Below, piece by piece: positions 12,085 through 24,899 of a DNA stretch of 63,095 nucleotides (the stretch's first letter is position 1; every line of letters begins with the position of its first letter). The stretch comes from Spirogloea muscicola (Eukaryota; Streptophyta; Zygnematophyceae; Spirogloeales; Spirogloeaceae): the NCBI GenBank assembly GCA_009602725.1, contig WELB01000022.1, positions 269,532-332,626 on the forward strand, written 5' to 3'. The position numbers were made by a program, and so were the translations under genes. Under the pieces are notes generated by a model. That model was not told the origin of the DNA. It saw only the letters and a program-made list of their open reading frames with translations, and did no database searches.

Positions 12085-15000
12085 ATGAAGAACACCGGGT
12101 CATATCGAGAGCACCGGCGACGCCTCTCGAGGGGGCAACTTGTGGTGATCACTCTCCTGGTCATTCTCGCGCCCCTCAACCTCTACCTCCTACTCAATGG
12201 AAACAGGTAAGCTCTTTTGGCAGCATCTACACTGTTGTGCACTTCAGCGAGCTTGCATTGCTGCTGTTGATGTATATTTCAGGTGCGATGCAAAGCGTGG
12301 AATCCACGTTCCAATTGCAAGTGGTCGAGCAGGCTGCTTTGTGCCAGAGGCCGCGAAGCTTTACGACAAATGTGCCCTCGTTGCAGGCAGAGCGCCTTAG
12401 GGTCGCACTTGCGGGACGAGCTTGACGCACTCCTAGCCAAGAAGGAGGTTCGTGCCCGTGGAGTACTAGTATGCTCCCCGTAGTGATTCTGACGTGGATC
12501 TGGCCCCTTCCAAACAAGCTCCTGCAAGTAGAGCATGTTGACGACTATGATGCAGGCGCTGCCAGTCAAGAGGCCATTGTGAGGCTTGCTAGGGCGCGCG
12601 TGTTTCTACTTTGAGTGACTTGGTCTGCTCATGCTAACAGAAAGCAGATGCATTCTCCTCCAAGGAGATCTCCAGGCTGGACGAAGAGCTGAAGAGTACA
12701 AAGACTAGGTGAAGCTTCCAAAAGCCTCCGCGATATTCTTACTTGGCCAAATTTATCAATATGGTCTGGACAAGTGAGTTTTGGAAGTGGCAGCAGGCAC
12801 AGATTCGTGCTTGGGTGTGAGGTCGCTTGAACACTTTGCACCGCAGCTTGTGCAGACACCGGTGTCACAGGAGCTGGCCAAGTGTTCTGACATAGTTGCA
12901 TCTTTTGCGTGCTTGGCTTGTAGTCTGGATGTTGTAGCGAATTCTGCATACAATCACCAGAGAGCAGCGGAGAATGCCAAGGTTGCCCTGAAGACTGCAG
13001 AGTTGGAAGCAGAACAACTGAGGCAAGAAGTGTCTTCGTTGAAGAATCAATCATCAGGGCTACGCAGACCGTCTGGTATGTCCTACGAAAGGAACAATGC
13101 AGATAGTTGAGTGCCTATTGTATTGGCTTTTGATGGCTCTCAGGCAGGAACATGTGAGGGTAACTTCACCTACTAAACCTCAGATGGTTGCAATCCTCAC
13201 AGATCAGGTAGTACAGCAGCTTTTGGCTCTCTGGGAAGCGAGTACTTTTTTGGACTTACGAGCTAAGGACGACCAGGCTCTGCCAAGAAGAGCAGGTGGA
13301 GGCCACTGCCCCTGCCTGTACTTAAAGCACCTGTGCTCATGTTGGACTTTCAATGTAGGAGCTATTGGTCTTTCAAGTGACTGAGGCTCGGTCTACTGCA
13401 GCAGCTTGATGGTAGCTGAGACAATCTGCAGATTCTTTTATATCAAAGATGTCAGAGAATCCGGCCAGAAACTCAGCTTCATAGATGAGGCCATAGACTA
13501 CAACCTGAATAAGAGGTGCTCTAGCTGGTCTATGCTGGTCTAGCTCCTCACCACACTCTCTAGGCTGCAGATGGCTTGCCAGTTTTTGTTCCGCGGCCGC
13601 ACCACCTGCAGGATTGTAAGAGAATGAAGGAGATGCAGGATGCACAGGACTTTCGGCAGCAGTCAAGAAGTCGCCCAATTTGGTCAGTCTGGGGTGGACA
13701 GGTATGATCTGAGGTTGGTATAATGCTCACAGCCGTTGCCTTTGTTTGCTTGTGTCGAAGTTGTCCAATAATGTCCATGATGCATACAGACAGGGAATCC
13801 ATTGTACCAACAGTGAATGAAGCTTTCTTTCATGCAACCTCAGTGCGATACATGTTGGTTGATAAGTGCGGTGGACAAGGTGAATCTCGTCTAGGAGCTC
13901 ACTGTCGTCCACCCTTCCCCAATTTTGTCCACTTTTGGCCTTGTGGTTGGCTCGTTCAGCTTGGCTTTGCCATGGGGAAAACCTCACTTGGTCCAGATGA
14001 TTGGGTGGAAGCTTCTGAGGACGTCCTTGGGGATAAAGATCGAGTAATATTGGGACCTTATCCACCCTGGGTAAGCTCATCTTATTTTGATACCCTTTGC
14101 TTGGCTGAAAGGCTTGCATTGTTGCACTATCAGCCAGTAGCCGTCGTGTCTTTGCTTCGTATGCAGAACGTGTTGACCCTCATGTATTAGGGACGTTGCA
14201 AATGACCGTGACTAGGTTGACCCTGTTAAGGCAGTCAGTGGCATGGCATGAAGTAGACTGGTCATTGCTTCCGTCCCACTTCTGGGTTGGCTGTTGACGG
14301 CCAATTTGGCAACAGTCTACCGGTTGTCGTATCTTTCTGAGCACATGATAGGATGCTCACCATGGATTGTGAGGTATGGTATAACAGGTGAGAGGCAGTG
14401 ACGAGGATAATTTGGTCTTCACAAGGAGAGCACAGAGAGACCTCTGGTTAATCCAGCACCCTCCAGATTGTTACGATCCTAGGGTGAAATTGCTAGTTTA
14501 CCCCATAACACGTGGTAATAGTGACGACATGGGCAACGGGGCAACTGTGAACATGCTCTCAGGAGCCTGGTACTATGCTATGCAACAGCAGCGCGTGTTC
14601 GTGATACACGACAATGAGAAGGCAAATCATACTGGCTGCACAGGTGCGCCTGGTTACTCTCGACCTGCAACAGCAGCTATATTGCAGAATGCCGTGCTTG
14701 ACTGGTAACATTGACACAAGTCACACAAGACTGTCTTGAGCAACTTAGAGAATCTTTGAGACATCTTGCAAGTATTGACAAGTTATCCAACACTCCATTC
14801 AATGGCCTGCAATACCAGGCAAAGATAAGTTGCGGTGGAGCTGCTACTTTGCACCTGAGACATCCCCAGAGTGTCAGGCCAGAGTGGACGCACTGCCGCA
14901 GGACCTATTTGAGGACACTAATTACCAGAATATTGAGTACAATGAGACTTTCTTTATTCTGAAAGACAAAGGGTCAATCTGGAGACCAGGCATGCCATAG

Positions 15001-16699
15001 TGAGTGCTGCTTATCTTCTCCTCTCACTTGGCCCTCAACTTTTCATAAGTAGATGCACTGGCCTCCTGTTGTCACTGGTCCTGCTTCTGATTGGTAATCA
15101 TTAATATGTAGCACTGGTGCACACATGCCATGAGCAAGGCGCAATGGTGAACACTGATGCTCACAGTCATGAAACAGCACGTGGGGAGAACCCTACCGTG
15201 ACCTTCACCCCACAGTAGAGATGTTCGGCAAGATGGTACGCGAGACCAATGTTGACTGGCACCGGTGGTGGTTTGCCCAGGTCTATCCCTACCTTCACAA
15301 ATCTGGTTCTGCCCCATATCAGTGCTTGCTTGGTATCAGCATGTGAAATGCGAACAGACTTGGCAAGCTGTCACTCTCATTAAGTTATCCCTGCACTCTC
15401 AAGTTGCAACACATACAGTATGAGTCAGAGCTCCATGCAGAGATGAATGACCTGCAACTAATCTCAGGTGCAACCTGAGCACATTGAAAGGCTGTCTTTG
15501 TCTCTTGCTGCAGGTCACACGATACCTCACTAGGTATCCGTCTGAAAGACTCTGCTTGCTCCTCAATCGAGCACGACATGCTGCTTTTGGCACAGAGGCT
15601 GCTTTGGATGCTGCAGCAGTACTTCAGGCCGAATGGCCAGAGGTTATGCTCTTTATTTTGTCATGACCAAGCTGGACGTGCATTCACCTGCTGCTGTGGC
15701 ACTGCCACGACGCTATAAGCCACAACATCTATGTCTTCTGTCACACAAGATTGTTACCTTGGCTTTACATCTGCTGCACAGTTACAGCCTGGACCACACT
15801 GTTCACATGCATAAGTTTCACCCATTCATCTGACATTTTCAACCAGTACGATGTGTGTATGACGTGAGGAAGAAGCTATGCTCCATCGTTGCTCCTATGG
15901 GTGCACTAAGATTGTTTAACCTTTGCCTGACATGGGCACATCAAGATCACTGGCAGCAGCATAGATTCTTGCTTGCAACTAGTGCGTAATGGTTCCAAAT
16001 GTCTCTGTATCTGCAGGTTGATGCTCCAGTTGTGGGGGAGGCGGAGGAGGTTGTCTGGCGCCTCGCAGACCCTTGGATGCCCCCCATCATCAGTGTGCAT
16101 GTGAGACAAGGGGATAAATCTCAGGAGATGAGGATCGCAGAATTTGACGAGTACATGGTGCTGGCCAATCGCATTCGCCGCAGATATCCACATGTCAAGA
16201 GTATCTGGCTTTCGACCGAGATGCAGGTCAAGTCTCCAACTCCTGCGTGCAGACATCAAGTGTGCTACCATGCATACCTTCTGAGTGCCTGCTGCGCTTC
16301 TTAGTACTTATCTGCGCTACAGACATACTGATGAGGATTTTGCAACACTGCACAAGCTGCGCTCTGACTGGAACTTGCATGATGCGCAAACTTTGGAACC
16401 TGTATCAAGTGCAGACTGTGGTTGATGAAGCGCTTAAGCAAGAGGACTGGAAGGTCTACTTCACAAATACCTCTAGGCAGGCTCACGATGGTGAAAGCAT
16501 CACCCGCCATGAGCACCACATAGTTGGGAGGCAGGCCAGCCAGGAGAATGCTTGGGTGAATCTGCTGATAGCGGCGGATTGCAACTACTTTGTGGGCGCC
16601 CTGGGCTCGACATGGTCGGTAATGATTGACAACCTTCGCGTTACAAGCGGCAAGCAGATGTCTGCCATCCTCACCGTCAATGGTGATCGATTCTGGTAG
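12085..16699 (+). CDS. Fucosyltransferase-like type II membrane protein, many-exon copy
   Basis: This is predicted to be a Golgi glycosyltransferase related to GDP-fucose alpha-1,6-fucosyltransferases (GT23-like). Exon 1 (12085-12206, donor CAG|GTAAGC) begins MKNTGSYREHRRRLSRG and then a hydrophobic signal anchor (LVVITLLVILAPLNLYLLL), so the N-terminus is cytosolic. Small exons to about 13070 encode a stem with coiled-coil character (RDELDALLAKKE; AENAKVALKTAELEAEQLRQ). Catalytic-domain exons begin near 14392 (DEDNLVFTRRAQRDLW). They continue through blocks near 15515-15650 (VTRYLTRYPSERLCLLLNRA) and 16015-16225, which holds the nucleotide-binding signature HVRQGDK. The last exon (about 16421-16699) has NAWVNLLIAADCNYFVGALG and SVMIDNLR, the conserved closing block. 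The stop codon is at 16697. At least ten introns interrupt it. Acceptor sugar and precise activity cannot be told from sequence. It is convergent with a paralog at 17834-20753. Confidence 0.8.
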
Positions 16700-17833
16700 C
16701 ATGCAAGTCTGACTTGGGATGCCTTCAATGTTCCCCTTCACTCGTGCTTAATCTGTTGACATGCAGCCACTTCCCCCTTTAGCATAGGTACCACATAGTC
16801 CGAAATCATAGAAAACAGGCATAGAAAACACCCAAAATAAACGTAGTGGGATTGAATTCGTTGCAGCTTTGAAGTAGCTGTAGCTGCTGTGATTATGCTC
16901 TCACCAGCCAGGAGTTGGCTCGATGAGAGCCCTGCCCTCAGTTGTGCTGGTTGTGCATACATGATTATGGAATGCATAATTAAGCATGGGTAGTGCCCAC
17001 TTTTCATTATTCTCATCAATTGCAGCGACCTTGTAGGAATATCTGTGGCACCACAGGGTCTCTCTTGGAGGTTATGTGCAGCAGGGTAGGATTCTGCAGT
17101 TATATGTGTTGTGGAAAAGCTGCTTGCCATTGCACTTATGAGGAACTTGAACATGAAATGGATGAATCTACCTCTGCAGGCGAAGGCAACCCGGCTCACA
17201 TGCAGTCATGCGTTATCTGAGAACATGGTACAAGCAATGCCCTGATTGACAATGTGATTGCAAGATGCTAAAATAATGGCAAACTCCGAGAACCCTGGCC
17301 GTCACTCGCCGCCACTACTGGCGCAATGGGCGTGGCCGACGCCAAGCAGCACCTCAGCGAGGCCCTGAGAGGTGGCGCTGACCGCCAGTGGCAGCGTGGC
17401 GCTGCAACCCGGCTGCGAGAGCAGATAAATGGCGCTGTCGAGGCGCACGCTATTGGGACCAGGCCGGGGTGGCCCTTAGAGGCCTCTGGCACCCATGTGG
17501 ACAGCGGTCCACTGCCTTTGCTGCTGCCGCGGCTGCTTGCTGCAGCTCGTCCTGCCGCCACCATCTCAGTGGCGGCACAGCATGCCAACCACCACAGTCT
17601 TCAGCAGAGCCATCAAACCAAGAGGCAACATGGCGCAGCTGACAAACATTGCGGTTAAGCTTGCATGGGAAAAGCTTGTGCTCCTGTTCCACCTGCCCAT
17701 GTGGCACTGGTGTAAATGTACAAGCTGACCTCAAGCTGACCGCCAAATGATGAAGTCCTTTGCAATGCGGGAGCCATCTTTCAACAACTTTAAGTGCAAG
17801 GTGTGCTTTGCAGAGGCGCAATGTGCGCAGCTA
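16700..17833. other. Intergenic stretch between convergent paralogs
   Basis: Both 3' UTRs should be here. A GC-richer part at 17280-17640 has open frames on both strands (for example SEALRGGADRQWQRGAATRL on plus), but neither matches a family I know. No retroelement tail was recognised. Confidence 0.45.
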
Positions 17834-20753
17834 CTAGCCCTCAGAGTAGTCCAAAGTGAGAAAGCCCCTTTTGAGTTTGCCGCCCGTTAGCCGCAGCTCG
17901 TTGATGAGGCGGTTCCAATTGGAGGCGAGCGTCCCTATGAAGTAGCAGCACTCGGAGGCAATGACCAGGTTGACAAAAGCGTTGCCCACTGCGTCGGCGA
18001 GGCCAACAGATTGCTCATAGTCCTGGACAGACAAGGAGAGGTTTGTCAGCCTGGGAAACTCTGTTGCGAAGACGGTCCAGCCTTTCACCACCTTTGCAGC
18101 ATCGACCACGCTCTGCATAGGTCAAGATACCACAATTCCAGGTCAATATCTCTCTTTGTGAGAGTAAAGAGCAGAATATATCTCGTACAGACTCATCTAT
18201 ACGTTCTGCAAACTCTCGTTCAATGTGTCCTTCTACACCTTACTGCTAAGTACTTCAAAATGGCAAGTCTGTGCAACTGGTCACTGACTGCACATTCAAT
18301 ACTGTGCTCATATGAGCATGTTGCTCTTCCCTCTTGTTCAGAATAAGAAGCAACATCATCATAGAAAGCAGTTGAGACCATGTGGCACCTGTGAGGCATC
18401 CGCAGACATTAATGAAATGACATGAGCCAACACTCAGCTTGTGCACCTGCATCTCCGTGCCGAGCCAGGCGTGTGAGATTCCTGGGTCATGAAGCCGCAG
18501 CCGCTCGGCAAGCTGCAGGTGTGCGTCCAGCGAGAAGAGCTCGGCCTCCTGCCACTTGTCGCCCTGCCGCACGTAGATCGACACTATGGGCCGCGGCATG
18601 TATGCGCCAGCATCCACCCACGCAGTGGTCTCCAGTCCATGCTGGACTGCGCTGGCAAGGTCGAGGCTGAACGACAGCGCAAATTTGGAAGCTGGGTCTT
18701 CGGTCCCCAGTCTTGCAAAGGCGTCCCGCCGCTCCACAACCGCTTCGCGCTTGCTCGTCCGACGAGGAGGGCACATGGAGTGGCTGAGCTGGCGTGCCAC
18801 GGAGCGGCCGAAAGCCCGGTGTCGTGCACGATTGCAGAGGCGGCATAGATACCGCGACGGCCACCGCAGGAGGAAACGTACAGTTTGCGCACGCCACCAG
18901 CTGAGCCGACCGCCCACCTCCTCCGTGGTGTAACTGTAAGCCTTTCCAAGTACTTCCACAGAGGCTGCTGCAGCGGCCAGGCCGTCGGTGCTCGCGGTGT
19001 CGTGTCCAAGCCAGCGGTCAGCTGCATCCCACTCTGTCATGTACCGATCTAGCCCCATCCGTCCAACAAGGACAAAGCGGTCCTCCGAGTCAAGGTCGGC
19101 TGTGTCCGCGAGCAATGACGGCAGCTGTTGCATCGCGGCAGCCGTGCAGTCTGCCGAGGTAGCTGGCCAGAAGTAGCAGTCCAGGCTTGCCTGATTGTCG
19201 CCCTCGCATTCAGCATGTCGGGCCCGCTCGAAGGTTGGCGTCAGCACAAGCACGCGGCCCGACTTTACCACGGCGCTCATAACACCAGAAATCATGTGGA
19301 TCTGCGAGCCTATGCCGTGGCCGTCCGCGCTCGGCCAGGCCAGGAGCGCCATCCTGACGCTTGGTGCAAAGCAGTCGACTGGGTGCTGCTGCACCCAGAG
19401 GTCCCGCTGGACCTGGCGTGTCAACAGCAGGTTGTCATCATCCCCTCCCACAATCTGCAATACAAGGCCAAGTCCGTCGCCTCGGTCAATGTTGCATTGG
19501 TAAAGGGCTTCTACATCTGTAATCTAGGACTGAGTTTGACTCATCTACTCTCAAAGAAGTCAGCTTTGGATCCCAGTTTCAGGCATCCGAGGTGGTAGAA
19601 GATTGAAAATGAAATCCGATCTTCAACTGCTTACTGCAGGCCCTACCTGCCTAGATACTAAAAACCCATTGCCCACATCTGTCCTTGAGCCGAGTCTGCA
19701 AGGGCCAATTACTGCTGCTCCATATGCCTCACAATTCAACCCATGTCTTTCTGTCACCATGACAACATATGTGACTTTTGCAGGCTTCCTGGCGGCTCCC
19801 TATGAATGCCAACTATTCAGCTTGAAGAGAATGCAGCCTGACATGTTTGGATTGAAGCTAGGGGTTAGGTTGTGAGGATGGGCTCAGAGGAGTTCTGAGT
19901 CTAGACTTAAGCTCATAGCATGCTCAGGCCAACCTCGAGCCAGCACTGCGGTCAAATGGACATCAGCTGCTAAATTTAGGCTTGGTCTAGGATCTAAAGA
20001 TCTGGACTTGGGTCAGTACCACAATTGGGGCTCACCCAAGGAGGATGGGGCCCCAGCGGGCCGTCAAAGGCCCAGGCCGGAAGGCCACCATTGCTGTCGC
20101 GCCTGTCCAGTTTCAGGCGGACGCCAGCGAGCCGCTCGCAGTCCTGCCTCAAGAGGGAGCAAGGGGGAAGGCCACTAAGAGCGGTAGACTTGCAGTTACA
20201 AGTCATGAATGCTGCGCTGAAATCTTTAACAATCTGAAGAAGGCTTCTTCGTCTTATTTCCCAGATTGCTCAACCTCATAGGCAGACTTCATACATACGT
20301 GCAACTGCAGCAGCAGCACTCTGCATTGGCAGCCGCAGCCACAGCTGCAGCCACAGCCAGCCACATGTGTGACCAGTACGCAGCGTGCAGCTGATTGTTG
20401 CTGCCAGTCCTGCTTGAGCAAGACTAGACCACGGACTGTGCCGCACGAGGAAGTAGCTCGCAAGCTCTTCAGTTTACCTGCAGGTGAGGTGCTGAGGGAA
20501 TCCAATCGAGCTGAGCTTCGTCGCCACTGCTCCAGCCTTGTTCCAGGATGCCATGGTCTCGGGACCACCGAAGAAAGAGCGCATCCGCAGTGGATTTGCA
20601 GGAGTGCCTGGGGAACAGGGCGGCCCAGAAGCCCGGCGGCTTGGCTGACGGCGGGAGGGCACATCCCAGCAGCAAGGCGCTGGCTAGCAACGTCTGTGCC
20701 ACTGCGGCAACAGCGAGTGCCGCTGCAAGCGGCGTGCGCAGCAGTCTCATCAA
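17834..20753 (-). CDS. Fucosyltransferase-like type II membrane protein, three-exon paralog
   Basis: Three exons join in phase 0: 20753-20478 (donor CAG|GTAAAC), 19454-18447 and 18112-17834, giving 520 residues. Exon 1 starts MMRLLRTPLAAALAV and continues as a signal anchor. Exon 2 is a 1008-base coding block opening IVGGDDDNLLLTRQVQRDLW, equivalent to the start of the catalytic domain of the paralog at 12085-16699. It also contains RYLCRLCNRARHRAFG and the motif YVRQGDK. Exon 3 carries VGNAFVNLVIASECCYFIG, then NWNRLINELRL. The intron after EMQ and the one before the catalytic domain are shared with the paralog, but the paralog's other catalytic-domain introns are absent. The stem is much shorter, and HVRQGDK has become YVRQGDK. 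Coding GC is higher than in the other copy. Golgi glycosylation is the likely role by family; substrate unknown. Confidence 0.85.
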
Positions 20754-21442
20754 AGTCTCTTGCGGCCAACTGCACGCGAGGTCTGCTGCCAGACGGCACA
20801 GCCGTCAGATCGCCCAAATGCAGCCGGAAAGGTATGGTCTTTGCCGTGCCATGGTATTTGGCCCGGATTGTTGTGTCACTAAGGTGGATCACAGTCGTAC
20901 TAGACCTGATTTGAAAGTACTCTGCCTGCGCATAGAAGTGGCCAAGCCTTCCTGATGAAAGTCTGTTACGGGTTGGCAGTGTTTGTAGCATGGGGCTCAA
21001 TGTCGTGAAGATTGTCAAGCTGTGCCCCTGTGTCTTCACCTCTTGCGTGCCTACAACTACAAACCGAGGAAGGGCTTCGATGCGTCTCACAAAGACGTCA
21101 GCCTTGCCTCTCTACGAACATCGACCGACACCGCAACGTCAAAGCGGGACGAGGTGTACGCCTGGTACGCGGTCGGGCGACCCGGTAGCTTGACGTGCTG
21201 GTCCACGACCATCCAGCTGGCCTTGGCAGCTGCTTATGGCCGTCTCACGAGGCTCGCCGTGTCGACAGTCCGGGCCCCGGATTTGGGCTAAAATAAATAG
21301 CTCTTCCAATGTAAGGCAGTGGCCTTAAACCCTTCCACTGAGTTCCACTCTGCAGCTCCCCTTCACACCCCAGCTTAAACCCCCCTCCCACTGAGTTCAT
21401 CCAGTCCTTCTCCCCGCGCTGATGGCCTGAGGTGGCGGCGCC
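20754..21442. other. Intergenic stretch between divergent genes
   Basis: It lies upstream of both the minus-strand fucosyltransferase-like gene and plus-strand EMG1, so it probably contains both promoters. A plus-strand frame at 21022-21291 ends in a stop but matches nothing recognised. A near-duplicate phrase (ttaaacccttccactgagttc and ttaaacccccctcccactga) occurs at about 21327 and 21374. Confidence 0.45.
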
Positions 21443-23442
21443 ATGGCCGCCGGCGCCGCCCTGCCGCCGTCGTCGCCTGAGGCCGCGACTCCGACCGAGG
21501 GCGGCGACAGTGGCGGCGGCAAAGGCGGGGGCGAGGTCATATTCATCCTGGAGAAGGCCTCGCTCGAGGCCGCCAAGGTTGGCAAGGTGCGCAGAGCAAC
21601 GCAGGGAGGTGCTGGCTTCTGCGACCCTCCCCCTTGCCGTGAGCTCTTAATGGGCATGAGACGGTAGCCAGCGGGCCCAGGAGCTGAGGCTGCTTGAGTC
21701 GAAGCTCCTGAGCTGCGTCCCAAGTTGCTGTAGCAGGCCGCCGCTTAGCTCTCGTCCCGGAGGCACTGATAGTGCCGTCGTTATGTGAGCCTGTCCTCAC
21801 GAGACGGAGCTTCTTTGCTGCTTTACCGTGTTGTAGACGTACCAGCTCCTGAACTGCGACGACCACGCCAACTTCCTTCGGAAGCACAAGCGCGACCCTG
21901 CCCTATACCGCCCCGACATCGTGCATCAGGTGAGAGCTTACTGCGGCTTGTCGGGCTCCTGACTTGATTGATCAACTTCGACAGCCCGCACTACGCATCT
22001 CACAGCATGAGTTACATTGCTGTGATAGCCTCGTTCTCGGAATTTGTCCTCAGTCAACTGGATTTATCAGAATTCATTCCTGCTCTACATGAGCAGTTTC
22101 TTCTCCTTCGTCAAGCGCTTTCTTGCCCCAGCTTTACAGAGAGTGCTATGTACGAGGACCTTTAACTGTCTGACCTTGATCAGCTCAGAGGAGGTTCTGA
22201 CGTGCTGTTAACACGCTGACGGGGTTTTGGTACACATGTGGGCAGACACTGTTGTCCATTCTGGACAGCCCATTAAACAAGGCGGGATTTCTCAAGGGAC
22301 TGTACGTGCTGACTGATCGGAACGTGCTCATTCAAGTAAACCCTCACATTCGAATACCTCGCACCTTCAAGCGCTTCTGCGGCCTGATGGGTCAGTGACC
22401 CCGGTACACCCATCCCTTAGCTGTTCTTGTGCCATGCACCTCACTTCTGAAAACATGCGCAGAAACATCTGCATGTTGTACACCAGGTCGCAAGCTGGCG
22501 TCCAGCTCTGCTTGATATGAAGCTTATCTTTTAGACCCCTTGACTGGAGCCTGGTGGCGTGTTCTTGTTATTGTGTCAAGCAGTCCAACTGCTCCAAAAG
22601 CTTAGTATAAGAGCAACCAATGGCCCAGACAAGCTCTTACGGGTCGTCAAGCAACCAGTCACCAAGTACTTACCAGTTGGTTGTCGTCGCATAGGTCTGC
22701 CCGGAGAACACTTTGCTTGTCATGCAACTCCAGATGCTAAGCATGACAAACCTGATCTTTGCTTGGCTGGGCGGTTTACCCGTAGAAGGTGACTTAACAT
22801 CTTGGACAGAATGAGCAGCCCTCCAGGTTGTTACTGCTCAGCAAGGCTTTGACGATTCATGAGCTGGGCTGTTGGTAGGCTTATCCGTCAGTGCTCCAAA
22901 GGTTGTGACCTTGAGAGACTATGTGGCCGCTTGTGGAAATGCACCTCTTGTATTTGTGGTGAGCTTTGAAGTGAACTGTGTCCTCCTTGTTTAGTATGCC
23001 CGACTCTACATTCCAAGCATCAAGCCTTGTCATGGAGCTTGGAAGCGTGCATTACAATCACTGCAGATCCTGCAGCCGCATGTTCTCTGTCTTTCAGTAC
23101 AGTACCAAGCGCCGTCTGATTTAGTATTAGTCTAACATTGTATTGATTGACTCGCGAAGGCATATTGTCATCCAGGTAGGTGCTATGGCCCATGGGAAGA
23201 TTGAGGCAGATTACACAGACGACTTTGTGGCAGGTGAAGGAAGTCTATTTCCTCCTCTAGTCATGCATGCAATTGCTTGGTAGGGGGAGGAGTTTTTGCT
23301 GCTGGAGAGAGAGAAGAGGGGCTGGGCTAACATCTGCCTTGTGCAATGGTGCCATGCTGCAGTCTCCGAGTACCCTCTAAGTGCAGCCTGTTGTGTCGGT
23401 CGCATATGCAATGCACTGGAGCTTAAGTATGGCATTCTTTGA
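21443..23442 (+). CDS. EMG1: EMG1/NEP1 rRNA pseudouridine N1-methyltransferase
   Basis: NEP1 is a nucleolar SPOUT-fold enzyme that N1-methylates a pseudouridine of 18S rRNA and is needed for 40S ribosome assembly. Seven exons were resolved, all in phase: 21443-21586, 21837-21929, 22246-22390, 22584-22694, 22879-22958, 23176-23233 and 23363-23442, giving 236 residues. Family blocks appear in order: [118 protein letters not shown]; the knot segment [20 protein letters not shown]; and [20 protein letters not shown] near the end. The length is close to the usual 240-250 residues and nothing is broken. The first ATG with a Gly/Ala-rich leader was chosen because the family's first conserved block follows in frame. 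Confidence 0.97.
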
Positions 23443-23639
23443 TTTGGTCATTGGACGTCAAATTGTTAGCGTGTCATCTGAAGACAGACCCGACCTGTAC
23501 AAATTAGGGACAGGCCTCCCCATTCAATTTATTCATTTGCTTACATAGCTTAATTATTCTCTGAAATGCATAGTCATGAAAAATCAGCTTAGCAATGTGG
23601 CATGTCAGTCAGGTGTGGTGAGTATGGCGGGTTGAAGGA

Positions 23640-24480
23640 GGGGCGCCTTGACAGAAACTCCTCCACACACAGAGCAAAGGCTGTGAACGGCCAGCCCGAA
23701 AAGAATTAAAAAGGTCCGAAGTGGCCAAAGCGTTGTCTCAGACCTTGGGTACGATGGATCACTTAGTTACCACGAGTGAGGAGCCGCCAATCTGAAAGAC
23801 TAGCAGCCGGAAAAAATCCCCCTGACGAAAGCCAGAGTCTGCAGCTAGAGCACGGCCAACACGCAGGTGCAAGAGGGGGGCCATGGACCGCCGGAAGGAG
23901 ATGGAAACGCGCATGTGACAGACTTGAGCTAGCGAGCCAGCGGCATTGAAGTCAGCCTGCTCACCTCGCCTGTGTTGAGCTGGGCAATTCGTTAGTACCC
24001 AATCAGGGCTAAGCGAAAGCCCAGGACCCGGAGCATTACCGTCGTCACTCAATTGGGGCTCGAGCGATGGAGAAGCGGCGCTCTTGGAGAGAGTGCCGCG
24101 CTCCTTCTCGCCTTCTTGCCCATGGCGGCGACGGCGGCCGGGTCCGGCAGGAAGCAGGCCGGCAGCTGACTCAAGGCAGGTGCCGTGGGCGCTGGCAAGC
24201 AAGGAGGAGCAGTGGGCAAAAGGAGGACGGTGGCTCCTGTTAAGGGGAAAGAGCTTCTGCTCACCGGCCCCCCTTTGTATAGATTGAATGAATGCAAGAC
24301 ACACGGGCACAGTGGGTCCCGGCGGGTCAGCCCGCTGGGGGCCCGAGGGGGCCGGCTGCAGAGCCAACCCAAAGGTGTCCGTTTAAAAGGACGACACTAC
24401 AAAAACACTGCAGAACGCAGAGACGAAGCAGAGGGAAGCTCAGTACCCACGAGTGAGCAACATCAGGTCTGAGTAGCTCG
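23640..24480 (-). mobile_element. Truncated non-LTR retrotransposon C-terminus with tail fragments
   Basis: On the minus strand 23970-23820 encodes a C-terminal piece (FNAAGSLAQVCHMRVSISF, then RVGRALAADSGFRQGDFF) shared with copies elsewhere in the window. A tail family A fragment on the plus strand lies at 23672-23725. At about 24375-24478 sits the part of tail family C nearest its coding end, containing ctacaaaaacactgcagaac and the agtacccacgagtgagcaac box. No reverse transcriptase part is left. Confidence 0.65.
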
Positions 24481-24600
24481 CTGCAGGGAAAGAGGCACTC
24501 CGTCCGTTTAGCTAGGCAGGGGCCGGCTACAGAGTCGGCTCGAAGGTGCCCGTTAAGCTAGGGAGTCCACAGGTGTGAGACACAGTCTCACACGTTTGAT
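24343..24600. repeat. Diverged tandem hairpin cassette plus an 8-bp inverted repeat
   Basis: Two related segments, about 24350-24395 and 24528-24570, share ggccggct(g/a)cagag followed by a gaaggtgcccgtt-like end, each able to fold on a GGC-rich stem. At 24574-24594 gtgtgaga and tctcacac form exact 8-bp arms around a five-base loop. Confidence 0.5.
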
Positions 24601-24714
24601 CTGCCTGCGTGTCACCCCGATGATCCGGGCAAGCCGCCCCCCGGAAGCGACAGGTGCTTCCCTAAGTGGGACACTTCAGTAATAAGAAGGCTAAATGGAA
24701 GGAGCTAATGCATT

Positions 24715-24815
24715 AAAAGAGAGAAGGCGCGCGGTGCGCATGAAATTGAAAGGGAGGCCACTTCAAGCCTTACAAATGACCTGTTAACTGGGTAATGAGC
24801 TGGCTAAGGGGGACA
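24715..24815 (-). repeat. Retroelement 3' tail, family D
   Basis: It has the family D signature: gagaaggcgcgcggtgcgcatgaa-like start (stem GCGCGC / GCGC), a ggaggcca box, tacaaatgacctgttaact, then gagctggctaagggggaca. Close copies lie at about 40132-40220, 43055-43135, 54555-54640, 55108-55205 and 56095-56165. Confidence 0.75.
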
Positions 24816-24899
24816 CTAATATCCCCGAGTGAGCACATGCATATCTGACAAGCTAAGCTGAGGCGCCGAAACCAAATAAAAACAAACAGCCTGCGGGAC

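Noticed and set aside
17268-17658. Overlapping frames on both strands between the two fucosyltransferase-like genes
   Set aside because: Neither frame shows a known motif or clear splice partners. It is left as unassigned intergenic sequence.
20254-21090. Minus-strand open frame of 278 codons upstream of the fucosyltransferase-like gene
   Set aside because: It overlaps the well-supported signal-anchor exon (20753-20478) in a different frame and has no recognisable domain.
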